DNA from: Saccharothrix sp. ST-888
Lineage (GTDB): Bacteria > Actinomycetota > Actinomycetes > Streptomycetales > Streptomycetaceae
DNA length: 29,392 bases
NCBI RefSeq assembly: GCF_000955975.1
Contig: NZ_JYJF01000096.1
Coordinates: forward strand, 1-29,392
Reading direction: 5' to 3'
This document shows, one piece after another, positions 1 through 8,500 of this stretch. Positions within the stretch are counted from its first letter, which is position 1, and each line of letters starts with the position of its first letter. The notes beneath the pieces are model-generated. The model was not told where the DNA came from. It searched no databases and saw only the letters and a list, made by a program, of their open reading frames with translations. The position numbers were made by a program, and so were the translations under genes.

Positions 1-196
1 GAACCGCGCGAGGTACGCCAGGACACGGCAGGGGACCGAGGTCGTCGTCGACGGGGGCCCGCTCGACCTGGTCTTCACTCCGGTGCTCCCGGCGAGCAAC
101 GCCTCCGGTGCCACGGACCGCGTGACCGAGTACCGGGGCACCGCGACGGTCAGCTGCCTCCGGGTCCGCCCGTTGACGGCCGGGCCGGCCGTCTGA
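1..196 (+). CDS. C-terminal fragment of an unidentified protein
   Basis: An open frame entering from the left edge (codons in phase from base 2) ends in TGA at 194-196 and encodes about 64 residues. The fragment includes the stretch VDGGPLDLVFTPVLPAS and ends LTAGPAV. Third positions are mostly G or C, as in a real gene of a high-GC actinomycete, and the stop is followed within two bases by a strong hairpin. I do not recognise the family. It converges on the effector gene at the end of the tail-like operon, so it marks the left boundary of that operon. Its start and size lie outside the window. Confidence 0.55.
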   Translation, partial: NRARYARTRQGTEVVVDGGPLDLVFTPVLPASNASGATDRVTEYRGTATVSCLRVRPLTAGPAV

Positions 197-197
197 G

Positions 198-241
198 CCC
201 CGGGTGTCCTGCCCGCAGGTCGGCGGGCAGGACACCCGGGG
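198..241. terminator. Bidirectional hairpin terminator
   Basis: A perfect inverted repeat has 19-bp arms at 198-216 and 223-241 and a 6-nt loop. It lies between the stop of the plus-strand partial gene (196) and the stop of the minus-strand effector gene (261). It has no long T tract, which is normal for Streptomyces terminators. Its symmetry and position let it end both convergent transcripts. Confidence 0.85.
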
Positions 242-260
242 GCGGACTCAGCTCCCGGGC

Positions 261-2615
261 TCAGCTCCCGGACTCGGTGGCCCACACGAAGTCGTAGCGC
301 TGCTCCTGTCCCCCGACGTGTACGCGGTGGTCCCGGTCCCTGGTCTGCACGGTGAAGTGCGCTCCGGGCAGGAGCAGCACCTCCTTCTCGTCGGGCTCCC
401 GGGAGAAGTAGGCGATGTCCCGTCCGCTGTGGCCGCAGAGCTGCAGGCAGTAGAGGACCCGGCGGCCCCCGGCGGGCGGATGCTGGAGCGGGAGGAACTT
501 CTCGGCGTCCTTCCGGCCCCGGCTGGTGCTGGTGAAGCCGCTGAACGTGATCCGCTTCCGGGGCCACAGCTCCCAACCCGCCCGGTACACCACCCCGTTG
601 ACCGGGGGAAGCCGGTCGAGGGCTTCGACGAGCAGGTCGGCGTGGGTCTTGGACTCGGCGCGCAGGGTGTCCGCGAGGGCGTGCATCCGTGTCCGCACGT
701 CGCGCAGGCGGACCGCGCGCTCCTCGTCGGTGAGGCCCGGCGCCCGGTAGTGGCCGATCAGTGTCTGCAGCTCGGGGTCGCGCCAGCCGGCGTACGGGAC
801 TTCGGTGACCTCGCCCTTGGCGAGCAGGGAGATCATCTCGTCGATCAGCCGGTGGACGCCGATCCCGGCGAGGCCCCCGGGGGTGGCAAGGACCCGGTTG
901 ATCAGCTGGTGGTTGTCCCCGGTGTACTCCGCCAGCGCGAGCAGGTGCGCGAGGCCCAAGTCCCGCCCGAGCCGCTGCCGTTCGGCGTCGGCCTCCTCGG
1001 CCGTGCGGCCCTGCGCGACCAGCCACCCGGTGAGGTCGACGTCCGGACGGCTCCTGAGCAGGGCCCGCCGGGTGCGGCGCGCGGTGTGCACCGTACGGCC
1101 GGACACGGTGACGAACCCGCCGTACCGGGGCTCGGCCTGCGCCTTCTCCTCGTACAGTGCGGCGTACGGCAGCTCGGGCAGTGCGGCGGTGGGCAGCAGA
1201 CCCCTGGTGAAGGTGTCGAAGTCCCGGTACATCCGGGGCACGTCCGTGGAGGAGGCCGGCAGGCCCGCCAGGCTCGGCAGACCTGCAGCCTGCGCGCCGC
1301 GCAGGATCTCGTAGAGCGAGTGGTCGCGCCCGGTGAGCATCCACGCGGCGACGGCGAGCAGGAACTCCCGCTCCGAGCGCTGCCGTCCGCCTCCCGGTAC
1401 GGCCCGCAGCCAGCGGAAGGCGCTGAGCATCCGGGTGGTGGTGCCCGAGACGCCCGCCACCAGGGGCGCGCCGCGCTCGTGGTGCTTGCGGTACCAGCTG
1501 TCCGTGCCGTCCATGGCGAAGAGCGCCTGCCCCGGGGCCCAGGGCAGGGGGAACTCCGGTCCCTGTTCGCCGGGGCGGACCATCGCCGCCCAGATGGCCT
1601 CGGGGGTGACCTCGTGCTCCGCCTGTTCCAGCCGGTCCCCTTCGAACCGGAGTCCGTGGACCAGCAGGGGGGCGGTGCTGTGCCGGGCGTGGGCGCGCTC
1701 GGCCTCGCTCAGCGGCACCCCGAGGTCGCCGTGGTCGCGCAGGGTGCGCTTGCCGGGGCCGGTCTGCGGGTCGGGCCGTTCGGTTCTGCCGCGCTGGCTG
1801 CGGCCCATCGACCGGGTGGTCCCCACGCCGTGCTGGAGGGTCAGGTTCCCCAGGGCGAAGATGTCCTCCGCGAACAGCCGCCGCACCTCGTGCGGGAGGT
1901 TCCCGAGGACACTGCGGGTGCCGCCGGTCAGATAGTCCCGCTGGGCGCTCAGGGCTTCGGTGTCGAGGCCGAGTTCGCGGGCGCGGTGCAGGTCCCCGTC
2001 GAGGACGATGCGGTGCAGCAGGGTCTTCAGCGACACCTCCCGGTCGTCGGCGGGCCGCTCGGGCTGGGGTCCGTACTTGTAGTAGGCGGCGTTGTAGAAG
2101 GCGGTGACCAGCTCCCGGACGGTGGCGGTCGAGCCGGGTTCGGTCCAGGTCAGCAACCGGTCCACCGGGTCCCCCGCCGTCCCCACCTGGCCGGCGCTGG
2201 CCGGGTCGTCCTGGAGGAAGGCGCCCGCCGCCCGCACCGGGGTGAACTCCCGGCTCAGCACCTCGTGCAGCCGCAGCACCGCCGTCCGGGCGGCGCGGTG
2301 GACCTCGGGTGCGGCGGCCAGTGCCGCGCCGAGCCGCTGCTCGTACAGTTCGGCCGCCTGGTGCCAGCCCGGCGACGCCAGCAGGCGGCGGTGGCCGAAC
2401 GGCGTGCCCGTGGCCTGCCGTCCGGCGGCGCCGAGCCTGCGGGCGGTCGCCGCGTTGCCGGCCTGCTGCTGCAGCGCCTTCAGCCGTTCCGCCAGGACCG
2501 CGTCCGCCGCCGGCGGCTGCGGCACCGGGCCGCCGGGGTGCGGTGCGGGTCCGGCCTCCGCCGCCGGTGCCGGGCCGGGCCCGTGGCGGGGGTCAGGACC
2601 GTGGCCGGGGCTCAC
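261..2615 (-). CDS. Putative eCIS effector with C-terminal ADP-ribosyltransferase domain
   Basis: 784 residues from a GTG at 2615 that overlaps the ATPase stop by four bases (GTGA); no clear ribosome site. The N-terminus is Pro/Gly-rich, then carries LQQQAGNAATARRL (48-61), resembling the QxxAGN(A) motif near the N-terminus of many actinobacterial eCIS-associated toxins. Residues 90-660 are mostly helical and unassigned; 318-446 contain a striking stretch with DSWYRKHHERG, GVSGTTTRML and DHSLYEIL. Residues about 655-784 match the R-S-E class of mono-ADP-ribosyltransferases: Arg678 in VYRAG, the STS motif 696-698 in FTSTS, and E743-x-E745 followed by LLLPGAHFTV. ExE enzymes of this class usually modify arginine using NAD+. 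No signal peptide is present, consistent with loading into a particle. Being last in the operon after the Afp15-like ATPase supports a cargo role. The ART call is firm; delivery by the particle is inferred. Confidence 0.85.
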   Translation of the reverse strand: MSPGHGPDPRHGPGPAPAAEAGPAPHPGGPVPQPPAADAVLAERLKALQQQAGNAATARRLGAAGRQATGTPFGHRRLLASPGWHQAAELYEQRLGAALAAAPEVHRAARTAVLRLHEVLSREFTPVRAAGAFLQDDPASAGQVGTAGDPVDRLLTWTEPGSTATVRELVTAFYNAAYYKYGPQPERPADDREVSLKTLLHRIVLDGDLHRARELGLDTEALSAQRDYLTGGTRSVLGNLPHEVRRLFAEDIFALGNLTLQHGVGTTRSMGRSQRGRTERPDPQTGPGKRTLRDHGDLGVPLSEAERAHARHSTAPLLVHGLRFEGDRLEQAEHEVTPEAIWAAMVRPGEQGPEFPLPWAPGQALFAMDGTDSWYRKHHERGAPLVAGVSGTTTRMLSAFRWLRAVPGGGRQRSEREFLLAVAAWMLTGRDHSLYEILRGAQAAGLPSLAGLPASSTDVPRMYRDFDTFTRGLLPTAALPELPYAALYEEKAQAEPRYGGFVTVSGRTVHTARRTRRALLRSRPDVDLTGWLVAQGRTAEEADAERQRLGRDLGLAHLLALAEYTGDNHQLINRVLATPGGLAGIGVHRLIDEMISLLAKGEVTEVPYAGWRDPELQTLIGHYRAPGLTDEERAVRLRDVRTRMHALADTLRAESKTHADLLVEALDRLPPVNGVVYRAGWELWPRKRITFSGFTSTSRGRKDAEKFLPLQHPPAGGRRVLYCLQLCGHSGRDIAYFSREPDEKEVLLLPGAHFTVQTRDRDHRVHVGGQEQRYDFVWATESGS

Positions 2616-4780
2616 CGCCGCATCGCCGCGGGGAACCGGGTCTCGTCCAGGTAGCGCCCGAGCTTGGCGTACTCCTCGCGGACGGCGGCCAGCAGGTCGG
2701 CCACGGCCAGCGGCCGGCCGCAGTCGGCGGCGCGGTAGGCGGCGGTGACGGCGCAGCAGCGGATCGCCCCGCCGGGCAGGTCGAAGGCGGCCGCCAGCGC
2801 CCCCAGCGCGGCCTGGTCGAGATCGTCGGCCCGGGGTACGGCGGGGCCCAGGCAGCGGTCCCACAGGACCTGGCGCTGGGCTTCGTCGGGGGCGGGGAAG
2901 TGCACCACGAGGTCGAGGCGGCGCAGGAACGCCGGGTCGATGTTGGCGGGCATGTTGGTGGTGAGCAGGGCGAGGCCGTCGAAGGACTCCAGGCGCTGGA
3001 GGAGGTAGGAGGTCCCGGTGTTGGCGTAGCGGTCGTGGGCGTCCTGGGTGGCCGTGCGCCGGCCGAAGACGGCGTCGGCCTCGTCGAAGAGGAGCACCGC
3101 GTTGACGGCGTCGGCCTCGGTGAAGATGCGTTCGAGGTGCTTCTCGGTCTCCCCGATGTACTTGTCGACGACCGTGGCGAGGTCGACGACGTACAGGTCG
3201 AGGCCGAGGTCGGCGGCCACGACTTCGGCGGCGAGGGTCTTGCCGGTCCCGGAGCCGCCGCTGAACAGGGCGCTGACGCCGCGTCCGCGCCCGCCGCCGG
3301 GCCGCATCCGCCACTGGCCGAGCACCCGGTCGCGGTGCCGGACCCGGCGGACCAGGTCGCGCAGCTGCTCGTACGGCCGCTCGGGCAGGACCAGGTCGGG
3401 CCAGCCCACGGCGGGTCGGACCGGCCGGGCGAGGCGGCCGAGGGCGCTGCCGTTCCAGGCGCGGGCCGCGGCCTGGACGGCCGCCGCGTCGACCGGAGTG
3501 CCGTGCGCGGCGGCCTGTCGGCAGGCCGCCGCGGCGACGGCCCGGATGCGGTGGGGGCCGAGCCGGTACCGGGCGCCGACGGCGGCGGCCTGCTCCGTCG
3601 CCGCGGTCGGCCCGGTGCGGGCGTGGAGTTCGTGCCGCCACAGGGCGGCGCGCTCGGGGTCCGTCAGGGGCGGGCAGTCGGCCAGTACGGGGGGCTCGGC
3701 CGTCCAGCGGGCGTCCCACGGCTGCCGCCCGGTGAGGACGACGGGGATCGGCAGGCCGGTGAGCGGCGCCAGCAGGTCGCGCACACGCCGGCTGTCGGGC
3801 AGGTCGACCGGCCCGGCGAGCAGTCCGCAGCCGCGCAGCCGGGCTTCGAGGACGGCCGCGCGGACCGGACCGCCCGGGTGCGCCTCGTGGTCGAGGGCGG
3901 TGAGGTCGAGGCGGAGCACGGGCCGGCCGAGTGCCTCCAGCGCTGCCTCGGCGACGGTGCCGGCCGCGTCGCCGGGGCTCTCGCGCAGGTGGACCAGCCG
4001 GTGGCGGGTCAGCAGCCGGGTGAGGTGCCGCGCGGTCCTGGCTGCGGGGCCGTCGCCCAGCGGCGGGACGGGCGACAGCAGGGTCACGGCGGAGCGCAGC
4101 GCGGCGGGCAGGCTGTCGTGGCCCAGCAGGTGCGCGGTGACCCGGTCGGGCACCCGCAGCGCCCGGGTCAGGTACGGGCGTGAGGTGTCGCCGGTCTCCA
4201 GGAGTCCGCCCGCGCGCAGGGGTGCGTCGGCGGCGAAGGCCCGGCGCGCGGCTGCGGAGGCGCTCGGCACACCGCAGAGGGCGAGCGCGAGGCCGGTGGT
4301 GGCGTGCCGGCAGGTGATGTCGTCGTTGAGGTACCCGTAGCAGCGTTCGAACCTGGCGTCGGCGTCGGGGGCGAGCGCTATCAGCAGGATGTCGAGGTCG
4401 AGCGGGGCCAGGCAGAACTCCTCGGCGAGGCGGCGCAGCGGCGGGGCGGCGCCGACGGCCGCGGCCGCGTCCTCCTGGGCGCGCAGCGCTGCGGCGAGGC
4501 GGTCCTCGGCGGGGTCGGGGGGCAGGGGTCCGGCGGGTGCGTCCAGCAGGTGCGGGGCCAGGTCGTCGGAGATGTAGAGCCCCTGGAACGGGTCGAGGGC
4601 GGCCTCGGGGAGGTCCGGGAGACCGGCTGCCGCAGCGTCGCCGGTGCGGCGGGCGATCGCGCGGCGCACCCTGGTCTCGACCAGGGCCAGCCGGGCGAGC
4701 AGCCAGTGGGCGGCGGTCGGGCCGGCTGCCCCGGATCCGCCGGGCGCGCCGGGGCGTGCGGTGGCGGCGGAGGCGGTCAC
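2612..4780 (-). CDS. AAA+ ATPase, Afp15/Cis15-like
   Basis: 722 residues from a GTG at 4780 overlapping the upstream stop (GTGA), with a GGGAGGG ribosome site six bases before it. The C-terminal third is a classical AAA+ domain: Walker A GGSGTGKT (508-515), Walker B LLFDEAD (about 563-569), and a sensor/arginine-finger stretch NMPANIDPAFLRRLD. The N-terminal 450 residues are alpha-helical and Ala-rich, with a second, degenerate ATPase-like region, as usual for the long eCIS ATPases. In Afp, PVC and Streptomyces eCIS loci this cytoplasmic ATPase is a core gene needed for assembly or cargo loading. Here it sits between the DUF4255 gene and the toxin gene and is translationally coupled to both. 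Confidence 0.92.
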   Translation of the reverse strand: MTASAATARPGAPGGSGAAGPTAAHWLLARLALVETRVRRAIARRTGDAAAAGLPDLPEAALDPFQGLYISDDLAPHLLDAPAGPLPPDPAEDRLAAALRAQEDAAAAVGAAPPLRRLAEEFCLAPLDLDILLIALAPDADARFERCYGYLNDDITCRHATTGLALALCGVPSASAAARRAFAADAPLRAGGLLETGDTSRPYLTRALRVPDRVTAHLLGHDSLPAALRSAVTLLSPVPPLGDGPAARTARHLTRLLTRHRLVHLRESPGDAAGTVAEAALEALGRPVLRLDLTALDHEAHPGGPVRAAVLEARLRGCGLLAGPVDLPDSRRVRDLLAPLTGLPIPVVLTGRQPWDARWTAEPPVLADCPPLTDPERAALWRHELHARTGPTAATEQAAAVGARYRLGPHRIRAVAAAACRQAAAHGTPVDAAAVQAAARAWNGSALGRLARPVRPAVGWPDLVLPERPYEQLRDLVRRVRHRDRVLGQWRMRPGGGRGRGVSALFSGGSGTGKTLAAEVVAADLGLDLYVVDLATVVDKYIGETEKHLERIFTEADAVNAVLLFDEADAVFGRRTATQDAHDRYANTGTSYLLQRLESFDGLALLTTNMPANIDPAFLRRLDLVVHFPAPDEAQRQVLWDRCLGPAVPRADDLDQAALGALAAAFDLPGGAIRCCAVTAAYRAADCGRPLAVADLLAAVREEYAKLGRYLDETRFPAAMRR

Positions 4781-5454
4781 CGGGCGCCCTCCCCGGTTTC
4801 GGAGCCGGGCAGCGGGACGGTGCGGCGGGTCCAGCGGGGTGTGCCCGTACGGGCGAACTCCACGTTCTCGTCGCCGATGACCGGCGGACTGGTCACCCAG
4901 TGGCGGTAGCTCTGCGGGAGGGACGACGGCAGCGGCACGGTGACGGTCACGTTCAGGGCGGGGACGAGGGTGTGGCCGACCGCGCTCCACAGTTCGGTCA
5001 GCGCGCGGTCCTCGGCCGGGGGGTGGCCCACGTCGAGCAGTGCCGCCGGCTCGGGCTCGGCCGGCCCCTCGGGGAGCGGGACGGCCAACTCCCGGCTCCG
5101 GGCGAAGCCGACGAGGAGTTCGCCGAGCATCCGGTGGGCGCCGAGGGCGTCCGGTGCCCAGGCGGTGACCAGGTAGGACAGCCGGGCGTACCGGGGCGGG
5201 TCGTGCTGCGCGGTCTTCCGCTGCGCCCCGGGGACGCCCGGGACCGGGCCGTACTGGTAGACGGTGCCGGTCTGCCGGAGGTCCAGGTCCTCGCGGATGT
5301 CGTACAGGTAGATGCCCACCGCCTCGGAGCCGGCGGTCTCACCGTGCCCGGTGTCGCGTCCGGGGGGCTGGAAGGTGACGGGGAACCCCGGCGGCGGCCA
5401 CGCCAGGTCCTGCCGTACGCGTAACTCCAGTGCGTGGTCGACCAGTTCGATCAT
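4777..5454 (-). CDS. DUF4255 protein (Pvc16/Afp16-type tail terminator-like)
   Basis: 225 residues. The ATG at 5454 (MIELVDHALELRV) is chosen over an upstream in-frame start because AGAGGAA lies five bases before it and the family starts with this type of helix. The sequence shows the DUF4255 pattern: an N-terminal helix, a YLYDIRED strand, then PPRYARLSYLVTAWA and a helix LGAHRMLGELLVGFA. In Afp/PVC the Afp16 family caps the end of the tube and sheath. In many actinobacterial loci DUF4255 genes sit beside sheath genes, but here the neighbours are a giant propeller gene upstream and the ATPase downstream. The role as tube-end cap is inferred from the family. Confidence 0.85.
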   Translation of the reverse strand: MIELVDHALELRVRQDLAWPPPGFPVTFQPPGRDTGHGETAGSEAVGIYLYDIREDLDLRQTGTVYQYGPVPGVPGAQRKTAQHDPPRYARLSYLVTAWAPDALGAHRMLGELLVGFARSRELAVPLPEGPAEPEPAALLDVGHPPAEDRALTELWSAVGHTLVPALNVTVTVPLPSSLPQSYRHWVTSPPVIGDENVEFARTGTPRWTRRTVPLPGSETGEGAR

Positions 5455-5502
5455 CTGTGTTCCTCTGTCCGCGCCGGTTGATTGGGAGGGCAAGGGGGCG
5501 GG

Positions 5503-8500
5503 TCAGGACGCGCCCGGCACCCGGACCACCTGCTGCGGGTCGAGGCCCAGTGGCGTCCCGCCCAGGTGCGCGAGCTCGGTGGTGTCGACCACCGCCACGG
5601 CCGCACCGGCCTCGTCCGCGACGTACAGCAGGTGCTGCGTCGGGTGCGGCGCGGCTCCGGCGAGCGCGGTGCCGGCCGGCACGGTGAACCGGGCGGTTCC
5701 CGTCCGGGTGTCGAGCACCACGAGCGCCCCGCTGTTCTCGCAGGTCACGAAGAGCCGGGCGCCGTCCGCCGAGACTGCCGGCCACTGCGGTGCGATGAGC
5801 CTCGGATCCCGCCAGGTGGCGACGACGGCGGGCGCGCCCAGCGTCAGTTCGCCGAAGCCGTCGGCGGTGAGGTACAGCGCGCTGCGGCCGTCCGGCCGGA
5901 AGGCCAGACCCGGGCGGGCGCCCAGGCCCGGGGTGCCGCCGACGAGTCGGGGCCGGGCGGGGTCGGCGAGGTCCAGCACCCGGACGGTGCCGTCGTCCCC
6001 GCCGAGGAAGGCGTAGCCGCCCCGGGGGTGGACGGCGATGCTCCGGGTGCCGGCGGGGAGTTCGAGGCCGGGGCCTGGCAGGGGCTCGGGCCGGGTGGGG
6101 TCGTCGGTGAGCTCCAGGACGCGGAGCCGGCAGCTGTCGCCGGACCGGGTGAGCAGGTAGAGGTGGCCGGCCGTCTCCGGCCGGTCCGGCGGTCCCGGGC
6201 GGATCGCCAGGCCCTCGACGGCGGGGAGCGGCAGCTCCCCGGTGCCGGTCACCGAAGGGCGGTCCGCCTGCCCGGTGCCGAGCACCCACAGGGCTCCGGC
6301 GCCGCCGTCCCCGCTACCGCCGACGTACCCCCACGGCTGCCGGGGGTGGAGGGCGATGCCGGTGGGCCGGGCTCCCCCGGTGAGCGCCGCCGCCGCGCCA
6401 CCGTCGGCGGGACGGTCGGCTGCGGACAGGTCCACGGCGTGCACGGCCGGGACGGGACCGCCGGCGTCCACCGCGTAGGCGTGTGTTCCGGCCGGGTGTA
6501 CGGCTACCGCGCACAGGGCCGTGCCGAGGCTCGGGCCCGGTCCGCTCCGCTCGGGCCCGAGGTCCGCGTCCAGGGGGACGGCGTCGAGGCCGGTGTCCCG
6601 CACGAGGTAGGCGCAGGGGGTGCGGGGGTGGACCGCGACGGCCAGCGGGCTGCCGGTCGAGGTGACGCGCGTCGGCGTCGCGGTCCGTTCGGGTACCCGG
6701 CCGAGGACGGAGATGCTGTGGTCGCCGTGGTTGGCGACATAGGCGCTGACGCCGCTCGGACCGCTCGCCACGCCCATCGGGTCCTCGCCCACCTCGACCG
6801 AGGTCACGGCGTGGTCGTCGAGGCGGACGCACCGGACGGACCCGGCGGCCCGGTCGGTGGCGTAGGCGTAAACGCCGTCCGCGGTGACGGCCACGTCCCA
6901 CGGCCGGGAGTGGCCCGGTTCGCCGACCGGGACGGCGGTCACCTCGGATCCGAGCACCGTGACCGTGCCGCCGAGGTTGGCGATGCAGAGGGTGCCCTCC
7001 CCGGAGACCGCCGCCGAGTACGGGACGGCAGCCGTCTCCAGGGGCAGGGTCTCGGCCGCCTGCACGCCGAGCCGTGACTCGTCGAGGGTGAGCACGGCCA
7101 GGCACGCGTCGCGGGGGGCGGTGGCCGATGTCGAGCCCTGGTTGACCACGCACAGGGTCCGGTCGTCCCGGCACACCAGCCCGCCGGGCCTGGCGGTTCC
7201 CGCCGCGGGCGGCACGGGGACGGCCTGCAGCTCGGCTCCCCCCGCTGCCAGCCGCATGCCGTACACGGTGCCCCACGCCGTCTCCCCCGCCCAGGACTCC
7301 GGGTCGACCGCGTAGAGGAACTGCCCGTCCGGGGAGAGCGCTAGCCCGGCGTGGACGGCGGACTGGTTGCGCCTGACGGTGATGGTCCGCCGGTGCGCGG
7401 CCGGTTCGGCGGCGACGTCGAACTCCTCGACCGTTCCGGTGTCCTCGGCGGCGTTGGAGACGTAGAGGGTGCCGCCGTCCTGGGAGAGGGCCAGGCCGTA
7501 GGGCTGTTTCATCGCCCTGGGGCTCTTTGCGACGACCGCGTGGCAGGTCCACCGGCCCGCGTCGCAGTCGAGGACCGAGACCGTCCCGTTCTGGTAGTTG
7601 GCGACGTACAGCCGCTGTTCGTCGGGGAGGCGCAGGGCCATCTCGTGCGGACCCGACAGCCGGCCCGTCTGCGCGTCGATGGCGCCCTGCCGTACCCACT
7701 GAGCCGGCCCGGTCCTGCGGAGCACGACGATCTGTCCGCCCGGCTGTCCTTCCTCGGCGGTGCCGAAGTCGGCGACGTACAGCGTCCTGCCGTCCCTGGA
7801 CAGTGCGGCACCGACGGGCTTCTGACACTGCACCACCTCCTGGCCGATGGTGTGGACACCCCCGCGCGGGTCGACGATGGACACCGTCGCGGTGGCGGAG
7901 TCGGCGGTCACCGCGTACCGGCTGTCGGGGGTGACGGCCAGTCCGTGCGGACGGGCGCCCGGTGCCAGGGCGACCGCGCCGACCCGGACCTCGCCGCCGC
8001 CTTCGAGTACCTGCCCCGGGGCGGGTCGGAGGACGAGGAGCTCGTCCGAGTCCGGGCTGGTCGCGCAGGCGAACCCGAGGTCAGGAGCGATGGCGACGTC
8101 CCACGGCCGGCGCCCGGGCCCGAGCTCGATCGGGCTGCCCGGGCCGGGGTGGTCGAGGTCCAGCACCGCGAGGCGCTCCGCCGCGGTGTCGGCGGCATAG
8201 CCCCACCGGCCGTCGGGGGACACGGCGGCGTGGGCGGGCCGCGATCCCGCTCCCGTCTCGATCGCACCCGCCCGGTACGGGGCGGCACGTACGGTGACCA
8301 GTTCCCCGGCGGCCTGGTCGGTGACGTACGCGTAGCGGCCGTCGGGGCCGAAGACCACCCCGCAGGGCAGGGTCCCGACCGGGAGGTCGGTGCGGTCGAG
8401 GGTGTCCGGGTCGATGGCGGTGAGGGTGCCCGTGGTCTGGCTGAGGACATGGATCAGCCCGCCGTCGGGGGCGAAGGCCACGGCGAGCGGATGCGGGCCG

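Noticed and set aside
204..2654. Plus-strand open frame of 816 codons opposite the effector gene
   Set aside because: It is a GC-frame shadow of the ART gene: composition is Gly/Val/Pro-rich without domains, and it runs through the terminator arm at its start. Similar antisense frames opposite the ATPase, propeller, J and VgrG genes were rejected for the same reason.
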